Notes: generated by a model from the sequence alone, not told the origin. DNA of 64,000 bases from Ypsolopha sequella (GCA_934047225.1 OW203983.1:37258310-37322309), one strand, 5' to 3'; positions 25,369 to 37,235 are shown, counted from the first letter of the stretch. Numbers and translations are program-made.

Positions 25369-25566
25369 TACTATGCACCATTCAGGTTTACTGGCACCAT
25401 CAATTTCATACTATGCACCATTCAGGTTTACTAGCACCATCAGTTTCATACTATGCACCATTCTGGTTTACTGGCACCATCAGTGTCATACTATGCACCA
25501 TTTCGGTTTTCCAGCACCATCAGTTTCATACTATGCACCATTCAGGTTTACTGGCACCATCAATTT
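25369..25566 (+). repeat. Minisatellite, 40-bp unit, about 4.9 copies
   Basis: Units start at 25369, 25409, 25449, 25489 and 25529 with atactatgcaccattcagg and end in ctggcaccatca-tttc. Later units carry a few substitutions. Open frames at 25373-25685 are generated by the repeat. Confidence 0.85.
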
Positions 25567-25978
25567 TAAGTTACTTTGTATTTACTATATTTAAGTACCA
25601 ACTACAAACTTATCATTACCTACAAATTATAAGAACCAAAACTGCAAAATTAAGTTGGTTAAATATTCAGAGACGTAAACCCTAAAACTACATTATAAAT
25701 CGGAGTTTTCAGTATTTGTTGTTTAAATGCAGCATATGGTATATAAACATAATGTAAAGAAATTACAAATGTGACCCCGAGATAGACCCCGTAAAAAAAA
25801 AGCTCTAAAATGACATCTTTGAAAGACCCCATTTCTTTATTTTAAAGATAAAAAAATATATATATGTACATGTATTTTTATTCTTCTCAATGGGCTCTAG
25901 ACAATAAAAGCAAGAACAAAAAAAAAATAAAAAATAAACGATTTTGGTTTAACATTCTACACAACATATCAACATTTC

Positions 25979-26087
25979 AAGTCTGTCTCATTCCATCTTA
26001 GAGCTAGAGACCTGTGACATACAGACGGACAGCGGAGTGAGATTAATAGGGCTCCGTTTAGCCCTTTCGGTACGGAACCCTAAAAAC
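25979..26087 (-). repeat. 'gggttccgt' repeat fragment
   Basis: Contains gacatacagacggacagcgg, then ctccgtttagccctttc and ggtacggaaccctaaaaa. This is the minus-orientation end of the family seen at 17958. Confidence 0.55.
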
Positions 26088-26663
26088 CACCGAATATTTT
26101 TGACCGTTTTATTATATATATATACAGATTCTTACGAATATTTAAGTAGAAATTGAATAAAAAAGAAAATTTTCGATATATATTTCGACCCACTTGGGAT
26201 CGTCGTCAGTCGAATATTTTTGAAAGATTGAATCTCTCGAGTTTCGGCGGTCACGTGTTGTCGGTAGCCCCTTTAACAAGAAGAGATTTAGGCACAAAAT
26301 TAACCAGGTCCCCACAAGGTATCATCTGTTCCACATGCTCTAGCTGGTGCTGGCGGCGGTTAACGCTCTGATTGCTCCAGATATTGTTGTACCGAAACGG
26401 AGTGTCACCATGTGAAAGTAAGCCTGAATATCTAGGTTAGGTTCATTTTATCTTTAACTACACCTACAATATTAGTGGTGTAGCTAGCTGTATGACTATT
26501 GCTGTGCGAATGTTATTTGGAAACTGATTATCGTTAATTTTGGATGAAATACGCTGAATTTTCTATCAAACTTCATTATTTAAAATGATCACTGAATTAA
26601 ATCTATGATTATGTCCGACTGATTATGTGAAATCTTTGAACATCACAATGTAGCCGATTCTGA

Positions 26664-26802
26664 AGGCTTTAATTTTGGTTTGAGTGCTGTCAAAACTAAA
26701 ATTATTCCAAAGTAATTTAGCTTCTGTTTTTAGCATTTAAGGACTATTTTGCAGTTAACAAAATTAGTTTGAGTGACAGCACTCAAACTAAATTTAAAGC
26801 CC
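26664..26802. mobile_element. Small foldback MITE
   Basis: The left arm ggctttaattttggtttgag and gtgctgtca pair with tgacagcactcaaactaaat and ttaaagcc on the right. A further half-copy of the motif (ggctttagttgg) follows. No convincing target duplication was seen. Confidence 0.5.
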
Positions 26803-27616
26803 TCACAGTAGGCTTTAGTTGGTGAGTTTAGATGGCTACTGCTCAAACTCAAATTCAAACACAAACCGCGTATCAACTTTAATAAAAGTTATTATATAAA
26901 TATGTATGCTGACCAAATTGGCGACATGCTGAATAAGAGCAATGTCATAAGTACCTGGAATCGAAGAGCTTGTATGTCAGAATCGTAGCAGATGGAAATT
27001 TGTAGTCTCTGCCTATCCCTCTGGGAGACAGGCGTAATTATATGTATGTATATAAATAAGCATCTTGCATGTTTGCATCATTTTATGAATTTAATAATGC
27101 AAAAGCAGAAATACGATTTTCCTCAATGAGCTCGAATTCCAGCGACAATTTTTAATATGAAATAAATCCTCAATTTAGGGCAAGCAAACACCGCTGTACA
27201 AAGCCACACCGTCACAAATAACAACATTATAAAACGGTGTACAAATAAAGATATAGACATCCCTTTCTATCACACGTTTACACAGTCGTCTATCTTTGTC
27301 GCGCGATCGAAATACCGTAAGCGATGCAGTGGGCGGGCGGTGTAGGATTTTTACGGTTAGATAGATAACGGGCCCAAACGGTTTATATCTAAGTTTCCGT
27401 GAACAGAGCCTCGGCTTTTGGGCGTGATAAAATAATTTCTTTAACACCTACCAGGTAAACGTGACATGATTCGAAACATAAACCACATGTACTGATCATA
27501 CTGAATGTGAAAACAATCAATTAGGTACTCATACAACATTTTAATAACTATGTATGTATACCTACTGGCTATATCGGAGCGTACTTTATTTTTTTCGTAA
27601 ATTAGTCGTAGACTAA

Positions 27617-28057
27617 GGCCCACTTGCAGCATGTTCTTAACTCGACTTTAACTCTGGTTAAGTCAAAAAATAGGGGTTAAGAAAAAGATCTCTTGCACCA
27701 ATGAAAATCTCGGCCTAACCTAGGGTTAAACTAAGAAAAAGTTATCAGAATTTAACCCGACAATCACCTTGAGTTAAACTCGGGTTAGCGAAGTAATGTT
27801 ACCAGTTTGACTTAAATTGTGTTGTTTTCAATGACATTATATAGATACTATACCTCATTGGTTGCAACTAATTACTTTTTGGTAACATTCTAAATAAATG
27901 TCAAATGTCAAACAATCGCTAAGTTAGGGATTACTAACCCGCTTCGATATTATCATGGTGCAATAGGACTAATAAAATGTCGGGTTAGTTAACTCTTCCC
28001 TTGGGTTAGTTAACCCAACTGTTAAGGATTTTTTTTCGAGCATGCTGCAAGTGGGCC
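27617..28057. mobile_element. TAA-flanked MITE 'ggcccacttgcagcatg'
   Basis: Perfect 17-bp inverted termini (ggcccacttgcagcatg / catgctgcaagtgggcc) are flanked by TAA at 27614-27616 and 28058-28060. The interior is rich in ggttaa/ttaacc motifs. The size is 441 bp. A 3-bp TWA duplication is typical of PIF/Harbinger; the termini resemble a MITE widespread in Lepidoptera. There is no coding capacity. The open frames at 27175-27632 lie outside or at its edge and are unsupported. Confidence 0.75.
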
Positions 28058-28586
28058 TAAGAGAACAGTAGAAAATTATATTAAGATTTTGTATCACATC
28101 ATTCAAAATATTTTCGTTGGTCTTTCTTTCTATTTATCTTAAACTTTTAATAACATTCGATTACAAAAAACTCCACCATTTAATAAGGAAAAGTAATTAC
28201 GATATACCGGTTCTATCATTGTTTTCAAAATTCATATCTGATCTGATAATTGAATCTTTGACAGAATCCTAAAACATTTTCTAGGTTGTTTTCCATATAA
28301 TTCCAGCTCTTGTCTGTGTAAGGTAGGTATAGCTTTGAAGTAACCGTTGATGATTTGTCATTGGTTCATTTGGATTTTCCGCAAATTGCGGTGTTTATAG
28401 GTACATAATTAAATTATTCATCGAAACAACTTGCAGTATTGTGACTAGTTATTATGTTTAAAGTATATTTTGTCCGATTATTACGTGCTATTAACTGTTA
28501 CAACTAAATAACTCCCAACAGAATATGGTCGCTTCAAATATTTTAACACCATTATATTTATTTTATTAATCTCATGCTCATAATTT

Positions 28587-29350
28587 ATGAAATTGCCGAA
28601 ATTTTCTTACAGTTTAATGAGTTTATAAGTCCTGTAATTCAATAGCTATTTAAATTATTTGTTTTTTGTTTGAAAGTTGATTTAAAGGTTTTATCTACGT
28701 ATTAAATTTTGTTTTTATTTTCTGTTTGATTATAATTTAACAGGTGGTAGAGCTGATGCCGGGCTCGACTGTGGAGGTACCACCATCTTACTTGGAGAAC
28801 CCCTCGAAGTAATTCGGGGGAGAGTAAGAGGACAGCTCACAGGCAAAAAATCAGGAGGCCCACCATGCCTGGTACCGATGGATGGCGGTATATCCATCCC
28901 TAATAGCCGGACCTTATATGGAACAGACTGGTGACGGGCAGTGGCGTCACTGGTGCGAGGGTTCCGGCACCGCGCTCACCGACCCGCGTGCCCAGCGTGT
29001 GTGAATATGGTCAATTCTTCCAGGATGACCGCCGGGAGTGGCAAAGTCCTGGAAAGGCTTATGTCCAGCAGTGGACGAACTAGGCTGATGGATGGATGGA
29101 TATTAAAATTAAATCTCCAAAAACAGTTCGTCCTAAATGCCATCCATTTCCATGCCATCATTTCGTAATAATTTTTTACAGCTGACACTTTTCAAAAATT
29201 ACATTCATGTTGATATTAGCTTAATGTTGTCTCATTCATACACATAAGAAATCACATAATTTGGATTTGTCATTCCTAAAAAAAATGCAAAAATGTCAGT
29301 ACTGAAAATTGAGTTTCATTCAAATTCTCTATAGAAAACGGCAATTTCAT
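28587..29350 (+). repeat. Dispersed repeat R2, copy 1, interrupted by a SINE-like element
   Basis: Both flanks (28587-28742 and 29102-29350) match 37591-37985: atgaaattgccgaaattttc, gtttgaaagttgat, acagttcgtcctaaatgcc, gctgacacttttcaaaaatt, ggatttgtcattcctaaaaa. The 359 bp between the flanks is the SINE-like copy, absent at 37.7 kb. Confidence 0.7.
28743..29101 (+). mobile_element. SINE-like element copy 3, full-length
   Basis: Begins ggtggtagagctgatgccgg, includes ggagagtaagaggacagctc and ggatggcggtatatccatcc, and ends ttatgtccagcagtggacga, then a GATG tail. It is inserted into repeat R2. The empty counterpart near 37740 carries gaaaattcaa once, and decayed versions (ataatttaa, aaaattaaa) lie on both sides here, as expected for an old target duplication. 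Confidence 0.75.
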
Positions 29351-30211
29351 TTATTTTGAGACACCAGGCACTACGTTTTAAGGTCTATTTTTGCAACTAG
29401 CACCTAAAGGGATATTTTCCGAATATTTAAAAGTAATCTTTAATTAAATATAACATTAATACAGTATGTTGCATCATACATTTGCTATTGAAATCAGTGT
29501 GTTTATGTCGCCGCGCATGATGGTCGCAAAAAAGCAGTTTATGACATAATAAGTCACAGGTCGTGATTTTCTCAATTACTAAAAAAAAAGTAGTTGCAAA
29601 TGCATATAAGGGAAACCTAGTCGACGTCATTCCAAAACAATCCTTTCTCTAATGTGTTTTTATTGTGACTTCGTACAACAACTTACCACAATTAATTCTC
29701 TTTCTTACCGAAAAAATCCGAAATTTCTTGAGTAGTACCAGGTTCTGAAAATTCATTATTACCATATTTAGGGAGCAATTTTGTGCGGCAATTCATAAAT
29801 AAAAAGTTTTTTTTTGCAAATATTGGACAATCGAGTCTACTAAGCAGAACAGCAAACTTTTAAGCCACCACGTGTCTGACTTTGAATTCGTGAAATGAGG
29901 ACTTTTAAGGAGAGGTCCCACTACGCATATCGATGACTAGAACAAATAAAATGGTTTTTAGCCTAGACCGATTAGAGTCGAATATTGTGTGTCACAAGTT
30001 TAGGATTTTCCGATAAAAAAAGTCCATAACTTTGTTCGTGATTCATACTCGTTGGAAAACTTAAGGATGATATTTAAAAAAAATACTAGGTTTCTTATGT
30101 AATAAATACGTAAAACAATGTAAATGTACAACAAGCGTAGAGTATTACTCGCTCTGCGATAGCAAATAGAGCAATGAAGTTTTATAGAAATAAACTGAAG
30201 AATTAGCTACA
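29351..30211. other. No gene seen
   Basis: AT-rich sequence. The minus-strand frame at 29427-29630 has no recognised domain. Confidence 0.4.
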
Positions 30212-30360
30212 TAATAATACTTCTGAATAGTATCTTGATACAATACAATCTTAGAGCACCATCCATACCTTACCTATTGCTCTAAGATTGTATTGTTCCA
30301 AGATATTATTACCTATTGCTCTTAAATTGTATTGTACCAAGATATTATTGAGAAGTATTT
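30212..30360. mobile_element. Foldback element with reiterated arm
   Basis: The left arm (aatacttctgaatagtatct, tgatacaata, caatcttagagca) is inverted on the right (tgctcttaaattgtattgta, ccaagatattattgagaagt). An extra copy of the inner arm, tgctctaagattgtattgtt, sits between, and another acaatacaatcttggta follows at about 30381. The reiteration suggests a foldback element that underwent local rearrangement. Confidence 0.5.
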
Positions 30361-30913
30361 TCTACTGTTTATTCTAAGAATACAATACAATCTTGGTAAC
30401 GAAAGCTTATTCTCAAGAAGTTTATTGCAATGTGTTTTAAGTGATACTATGTTAAATAGAAAATATTTTCTATAAGAAACATGAGTTAATTAGTGTTCGA
30501 AGCTATGGCTGTATTATTTATTTCAAGTATTTTCAGTGAACAGACGTGAAAATTCAAATGTTAGAATAGTTTACCTTCACGCATTAAAGGATTCCCATGT
30601 TCTCTAAGCGGTTTATGAAATTGATTTATGAATTTTTAAACATGTTCTGCTACAAATTTTACGTCTACCGGTGCAAAACATACCATTAAATACAAAATAT
30701 GTAACCTTAAGGCTAACTTAGACGTAACCAATCAATACCTAAGTAACTTAACCTGCGTATCAAGGCCTTATCCTTGCTCCGGTTAGATCTCAGTCGAAAC
30801 ATAGAACTGTTGAAAGTGTGTAATTACATAGTTTGTGACAGGTCTCATTACTATTATTATTGATTTGTATGGCGGACCGAGTGCAATTAAATATCAATAT
30901 ATATGTAGGCACA

Positions 30914-31260
30914 GGTGGTAGAGCTGATGCCGGGCTCGACTGTGGAGGTACCACCATCTTACTTGGAGACCCCCTCGAAGTAATTCGGGGGACAGTAAGA
31001 GGACAGCTCACAGGCAAAAAACCAGGAGGCCTACCACGCCTGGGACCGATGGATGGCGGTAAATCCATCCCTAAAAGCGGGGCCTTGTATGGAACAGACT
31101 AGTGACGGGCAGCGACGTCACTGGTGCGAGGGTTCCACGCTCACCAACCAGCCTGCCCAGCGTGTGTGAGTATGGGCAATTCTTCCAAGGTGACCGCCGG
31201 GAGTGGCAAAGTCCTGGAAAGGCTTATGTCCAGCAGTGGACGAACCAGGCTGATGGATGG
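30914..31260 (+). mobile_element. SINE-like element copy 4
   Basis: Full unit from ggtggtagagctgatgccgg to the ggctgatggatgg tail. The decamer gtgcaattaa occurs at 30881-30890 and again at 31272-31281, offset 23 and 11 bp from the apparent ends. It may be a target duplication with extra end nucleotides, or chance. Open frames on both strands here are repeat-derived. Confidence 0.7.
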
Positions 31261-31746
31261 AATTCTACACTGTGCAATTAATGTCATAGCTATTACAAAC
31301 ACTTATTCAATTTTAAAACTATTTTAAAGTTGTTCCAGCAAAAGGTAATGTGATAATTTTAATAATTAATTTTTTGAAGTAGTAGATACTTAAGTATTTG
31401 TTTGCATCTCGTAGTTTTCAGAAATTTTACCGAGTACGTCACTTCTGGATAAAAATTTTCAACAAAGGATAATTTCTTTTCAGCTTAAAGATTATTGAGC
31501 TTTTTTTAATCGCTCATTAATTTTTATTATATAGTTACTTGTTCCACTTAAACTCCAAAATCCGTCCACTCCAAAACTCCAAAACACATTTTAATGAATA
31601 TTTTATTTATATTTAAATCGTTCCACTTTAACTCCAAGAAATTTTAAGAAGTAGAGTGAGCAAGTAAAATATTTTAGCCACCATGCGTGAGGCGAGAACA
31701 AAAACTCAAATAACATACATTGGTGTAGATTTGAAGTAAGAACGGC

Positions 31747-31844
31747 TTATTTGACCGGACTTACCTTATTTTAAGCGTCCAGGTTTTTTGATACACAATG
31801 AAAAAGACAGAACACTTAAATTAAGTTTAGTTCTGTCTTATTTA
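31747..31844. mobile_element. Small palindromic MITE, copy 1 (relative at 36251)
   Basis: The left arm ttatttgaccggacttacct and tattttaagc pairs with cttaaattaagtttagttct and gtcttattt. The same arms are better preserved within 36251-36417. Confidence 0.55.
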
Positions 31845-32610
31845 TGACAATTAAATCGTGTTAACACTGAATAAAATATGCAATTTTTCTGTTGACTCTA
31901 CCAAAACTGTTTTGGAGTTGAGTGGAATTAAAGTATGCAAATATTTCTAAATTTAAATTAAATGCCTAATACATTTTGGAATCGAAGTGGTCACAATGTA
32001 TGGACGATAAAATTTTGAGAACAATGGCTTTGGAGCTAAAGTGGAATAAGCCTTATTATTCTTGATAAATTAATGCTGACTTGAAGCGAATGCGCCGCGA
32101 TTGATTCCTCCCTCTGTGATTGAGTAAAGAGGCGGCCATCCAAGAAGGCCATCCGTTAAATAAATTAACGGTCGTATCTCTGACACGACCCGCTGTTTTT
32201 TTTTTATACAATAGAAAAAAAGACGATCCCTAAACATTTGTTAGACTGGTAAAATGAGCAAAGGTTACATTTAAGTAAAATATACACTGACATTTAATTA
32301 ATTAGAAACTGAACATCTGTCTCATTACGTGTATTCCCTATCGCCTTTGAAAACAACTTTTTATCAGTAATAGACTAACTTTAGACCTATCTAGAGAATA
32401 GATATACATAGTAGAATAGACAGAGCGGCTTGCACCTGCCTTTTCCGCCATAAACCGGTGCGGCCACATCTGTTGCCCGTTGTACCTTGATGCAGGATTC
32501 GCTAAACTTCGGCTGAAACCTCTATAAAAATCTTTGTGTTGTTTGATTCACAAACCTTTTTAAGTATTATTGTCAGCTGATAAATATAATAAAATGTAAA
32601 AATAGACTCA

Positions 32611-32946
32611 AGATGCATTTGGGGCTCGACTGACCTCCATCTTACTCGCAAATCCCCCAGAGTTATTTGAGGGAGAGTAAGAGGACAGATCTCTGTGCCA
32701 GGCACAACCAGGTAACCCGTCTTGCCTGAGACTGATTTATGGCGGTACATCCATCCCCGATCGCCGGCCCTATATAAAACAAACTGGTGATGGGAGCGGT
32801 GTCACTAGTGCGAGGTTTTCGGAACCTCGCCGCTCACCACCTGCCCAGCGAGTGTAAGTTAAGTATGGACATTTATTCCAGAAGCACCGCCAATAGTGGT
32901 GAAAGGCCTATGTCCAGCAGTGGACGAACCAGGCTGACGGATGGAT
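32611..32946 (+). mobile_element. SINE-like element copy 5, old and diverged
   Basis: The unit is recognisable in order (ggggctcgactg, gggagagtaagaggacag, ggcggtacatccatcc, ctatgtccagcagtggacga, ggctgacggatgga) but with many substitutions and small indels. It appears older than the other copies. Confidence 0.65.
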
Positions 32947-33084
32947 ATATTGACGGGCCCGGCTTCTCTTGAGGATTTAACCGACTGGTCGACTACCTAC
33001 CTGTGACTACTATACAACTCATTCAAAAAAATGAATATGTATGTGATTTCAAATATTGCAACATCTGCTATACGTCAAATCCCT

Positions 33085-33180
33085 TCTTGGTGGATCTCTA
33101 CGTCATACAAGGAACCTACAGTCTAAATTTCATTAACCTAGGTCCAGTAGTTTTGCCTTGGCGTTGTTAGATCAGGCAGT
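33085..33180 (+). repeat. Possible Helitron or other repeat body fragment
   Basis: The phrase ctaaatttcattaacctagg-tccagtagttttgcc followed by cagtcagtcaggg is familiar from dispersed lepidopteran elements. No end could be located, so the class is uncertain. Confidence 0.3.
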
Positions 33181-33189
33181 CAGTCAGGG

Positions 33190-35090
33190 TATACTTTTAT
33201 ATACATGGATACTCGTAGATAGAGTTTAAACCCTCCCTCCCCCTTCTCCTTTAGTCTGAATGTAAGTAGATAGTAATAGGTTATATTAGTCCCTAAAATA
33301 TTTTCAAGAAGTTGCTACCCTTCCAATCCAAGTCCCTTTGCTGCCAAAATATTTATTTGAATTAAAAATTGCCATGAGTAACCCCCCTCTCTATATATAA
33401 ACTTTTTATACGTCCCTGATATTTGATTATTTGACGATACAAAGTCTACCATAAGTATAAATATTCGAAGTTACACTAGCAATGATGGTCACAAAAAAAA
33501 TACATTTTGTATTAATTAAACTTTAGCTGTTATCTAATTAATGCATAGTGTTATCATTACACACACAAGTGTAGTAATATAAAGCAGTATTCCTTGAACT
33601 TTGTTTATTTATATATAACATACAAGATATACATATGTACAAGTATAGATAAATTAACATCACGTAAGCGTACTTATCTATGTAAGATAAAATAGGTTAT
33701 TAAAATTTTAAACCTAAGGCTGTTGTTCAGAAGTAATATTATAATTCATAATCATTTATATAAAAATAAATAAATTTATTAAAAAGAGTTTTATTCAACA
33801 CATCACACATATAACATGATTACGATGATAAAAAGGAAACCCCATTCAAATTCGATTTGAGTTAAAACGGAACATACATACAAACGTACAGACAAAATTG
33901 TAGTTTGTGCCTTAAGTACTACTATAATAATAACCCATTACATTTTAAATTTCGCAAAATCATTGAAAGTTGACTTTTTCTACTCATTATTCGTAATTCT
34001 TATAGATTATTTATTTAATAACCTTGTGATATTTTCTCTGTTTTATGTTATTTCTTCGTAGTTATAAATCAGTAAATTTACAATGTGGCAGATAAAATGT
34101 TTATTTTGCTTTTAGTTTAGGAGCTGTCAATTATATTAATTGCAAAATATTTCTTAAAATCGAGGTAGCTAATTAAATCTAAACTTATTAAAAAATTTGT
34201 ACAAAAAATATATTAAAATCATTTATCCTGATACCGTGGCAACTATTTAGCAACACTAACTAAACTATGTTGACACTTCATAAACTAATACAATAAAAAC
34301 GACTCGCGCCTCCATTTTATGTTTTTATTACGTTTTATAACACTGAATTACTTACTCGTAGGTATATGTACATGTATGAGACTTGTAGATATGTGTGTGT
34401 GCTGCCAAATTATGCTATTAGTGTGATGGAATAATTATTTTATGAACCATATAAATCGCCACGTAATAATGTCGCACGACACTATTATTAAAATTATTAC
34501 CTATCTAAGGTTTTTATGACACGAGTGCAGAGTGCACCACCAAGAAAATTAGTAATAATATTTTTTTCGCTTTTACGAGCTTCGTAGCAATCATTTTAAA
34601 ATATATTATTAGTTGAATTATGCAAGTGTCTTTGTTCCTGGTAATAAAGGAACTACCTAATTACTGTAAATAAACCTACGTTTATATGAAATAGTTCTTG
34701 GATATACCTACATGATAAACAATATACTTGCAGAACTGATAAATTTATAATAAAAACCGCCTAGATGTAAAAGTTCAGTCAACCATTGCATGTGCCGGGA
34801 CCTTTATTTCAAACACATTTTTTCAAGTTTCATTCGCATTTTTTAAGAAACTAACTTTGTGAGCATCTATGCTATTAAGTATAAAAATAAAACTCCAGCT
34901 CCTGAAAGGAAGTTGTTGAGTAAGAGATCGGATAATCGGATGCATATTTACCTTAAGTTCGGGTGTTGGCTGACATGGAATGCATTTCTGTATCGAAAAA
35001 TCCGATTCCGGAATCGAAAAATTTAGTTTTCTGCAGAATAGAATCATGTTTACTTAGAATTGGATGCATATTTATTTATTCAACTAACTA
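33190..35090. other. No gene seen
   Basis: Strongly AT-rich sequence with aatattta and ataaataa runs. Short frames, including 34823-35047, carry no recognised feature. Confidence 0.4.
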
Positions 35091-35093
35091 AAG

Positions 35094-35640
35094 TTGGGAC
35101 GAGGCATCTCGCACTATGCTCGTAACTGCCTACAAAGACATCTTGTTGATGGTGACGATACAAAAATTGTACCCCCATCCTCAATTATTTTTATTATTTT
35201 ATATTCAGTTATTTTGAAAAATACAAATCACTTTAAAATAAAAGTGAAACGATTTTTCCTCAACAGAGTACCCATCTTAGAACTCAAATATCCAATATTA
35301 TTATAATGTTTGAATGTTTATTTATTATTTATATATGTATGTGTATATTTTATAGGTATGTATTCATTTATTCCAGTATGTGCATGTATTTTTATATGTA
35401 AGTTTATGTCTTAGATATTCAGGTTTATATGTATTTTAATCTTGATCTCCCTATTATTTTCTGATTAGTATTTACACCTCCACATGGTATTTTGTTATCT
35501 CTCTGTTAGCCACCAAGGGTTGCCTGGAAGATATTGCTATTAGCAATAAGTGCCACCCTTGTACACCATGTTTGATTGTTTTTCTTGTCTTTAAGTTATT
35601 TGTGTAAATGTGCAAAAAGTGTTATAAATAAATAAATATA
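35094..35640 (+). mobile_element. LINE (non-LTR retrotransposon) 3'-terminal fragment
   Basis: The 3' part holds ggttgcctggaagatattgc, ttagcaataagtgccaccct, tgtacaccatgtttg and an ataaataaata tail at about 35626-35640. That order is typical of the 3' untranslated region of lepidopteran LINEs. Upstream, the frame at 35094-35306 ends in a basic Phe/Lys-rich stretch (NHFKIKVKRFFLNRVPILEL) that resembles the C-terminus of LINE reverse transcriptases, though this is weak. The copy is 5'-truncated and has no intact reverse transcriptase. The subfamily cannot be assigned from this piece. Confidence 0.55.
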
Positions 35641-35769
35641 GAAAATTTTTATTTATATGAACTAATGATTTATTTGTACATGTTATATTGCAATGAAACG
35701 CGAGACTCACAACTTATGAGCTCGTATCTTTACTTACCAGTTGGCGCCAGAAATTGTAAATAGAATACC

Positions 35770-36044
35770 ATATACAACGTGTAACAGAGAGGTGTAACCA
35801 TATTTGAAGAGCTTATTCAGGCAATGGTATAGAACAACTTTTACCATGGAACAAACACTGTATCTCGAAAATAAAAAATCATCTGTTTCATAGAAAAATG
35901 CAATGCCGCTCGGCGGAAATGTATGGAAGGGCAGATTTTATTTTCGAGATTTCAGGGTTGGCTCCATAATAAAAGCTGTTCTATATCATTGACTCAACAG
36001 CCTCTTCAAATATGGTTACACCTTTCTGTTACACGTTGTATATA
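35770..36044. mobile_element. Foldback MITE 'atatacaacgtgtaacag'
   Basis: The left arm (atatacaacgtgtaacagag, ggtgtaaccatatttgaaga, ggcaatggtatagaac) and right arm (gttctatatcattga, tcttcaaatatggttacacc, ctgttacacgttgtatata) are about 65 bp each with few mismatches. The total is about 275 bp with no coding capacity. Confidence 0.7.
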
Positions 36045-36250
36045 ATTTTTAGAAACTTTGAGAGGTGTCAACAGCCTGATAAAGTATCATTTATGAGTCG
36101 TATAAGTATTGCCAAATTAAGTTGTATATAAGGTTACAGTGAAATTTTATATAATAAATAAAGAATTTTGAAAATCAATAATCAAACTAATGTTGTAAGG
36201 TGTGACAAAAAATAATTTCAGAAATCGCTTCAATACTTTCGTAGCGAAAT

Positions 36251-36417
36251 ATTGGTATCGATTCGGCATAACACGTCTTAAATTATTTGACAGGACTAAC
36301 CTTATTTTAAGCATCCTGTCTTTTTCTTTCTTTATCGAAAAGACAAGGACAGAACGCTTAAATTAAGTTTAGTCCTGTCAAATAAGTTAAGATGTGCTTC
36401 ACCGAATCGGTACCATT
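36251..36417. mobile_element. Palindromic MITE, copy 2 with longer arms
   Basis: Outer arms attggtatcgattcgg / ccgaatcggtaccatt enclose inner arms ttatttgacaggactaacct / agtttagtcctgtcaaataa. Only a short loop (ctttttctttctttatcg) remains. The inner arms match the copy at 31747. The outer arms have no counterpart there. Confidence 0.6.
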
Positions 36418-36858
36418 AACTTTAGGTAAATTAAATATCCATCCGGAATATTTAGCTGTGCACAGACAAACGAATAGACAAATGTTTTTTGACGGGAATC
36501 TAATTTTTATTTGTGAAATAGCTTCATTAGTAGGATATCGTCATATCCGACTAGTTTCCCGGAAAAAGATTAAAATTCCAACGCTCATCTAAAGCAGAGG
36601 CTATTGCAAGGTTATGGCATTTCCGGGTAAATTATATTTATGTTAATTCTATTTAAGTTTAGCATCTGATTCACCTGTAGGCGGACTAGGCACTAGGTAC
36701 TTAAGGGGCTGCACAATGCTAAAACTCAACGCGTTTGTTTTTTAACTCTCTATCCTGCTCTGATCAGATGTCACGCACGCAAAACTTCAGTTATTTTGAA
36801 ATTGTGGCTACATTAGGACATTAACCATAATTTATTTAGAATTAAATGAGACTTGAGG

Positions 36859-37235
36859 ATAATTCATGATTTATATAAAAACGGCTCACCTCAATACGTG
36901 TTATGATCGGGAAAGCCGACCAGTTTCAGCAGATTTAGACTGCCTATATATAGTAACGCTAACGCGTTATATATATAATATATACGCTATGTATAATAAC
37001 GCAAGCCCGGAAGTAACTAATTGTGCGGACGCCCTACCGGTCCGACCACCAATACCATCTGCATCGATGTCATCCCGAGCCCTGCGAGCCGCAGCCCGCA
37101 GTGTGAGGCGTAACGTCGTCGCGTAAAGCTCTTTACTGGCCCAGATGAAGGCAGTCTAAATCTGCTGAAACTGGTCGGCTTTCCCGATCATAACACGTAT
37201 TGAGGTGAGCCGTTTTTATATAAATCATGAATTAT
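36859..37235. mobile_element. MITE with perfect 87-bp terminal inverted repeats
   Basis: Positions 36859-36945 and 37149-37235 are exact reverse complements over 87 bp (ataattcatgatttatata, acggctcacctcaatacgtg, gatcgggaaagccgaccag, agcagatttagactgcct). The 203-bp centre has alternating TA sequence (about 36945-36995), then a GC-rich part (gtccgaccaccaata, cgaggcgtaacgtcgtcgcg). A diverged relative is at 62509-62697. The frame at 36866-37126 starts inside the arm and has no recognised domain. A perfect arm match implies recent movement or arm-to-arm gene conversion. Confidence 0.8.

Noticed and set aside
25373..25685. Overlapping 73- and 90-codon frames with repeated peptides
   Set aside because: They are by-products of the 40-bp minisatellite.
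26153..26380. Opposed open frames, with a minus-strand run of about 45 codons
   Set aside because: No recognisable domain, bounded by stops on both sides, next to a dispersed repeat. Possible old transposon coding debris but not supportable.
36866..37126. 86-codon frame inside the 87-bp inverted-repeat MITE
   Set aside because: It starts in the MITE arm, and the downstream part is Arg/Ala-rich from a GC-rich spacer. No known domain.
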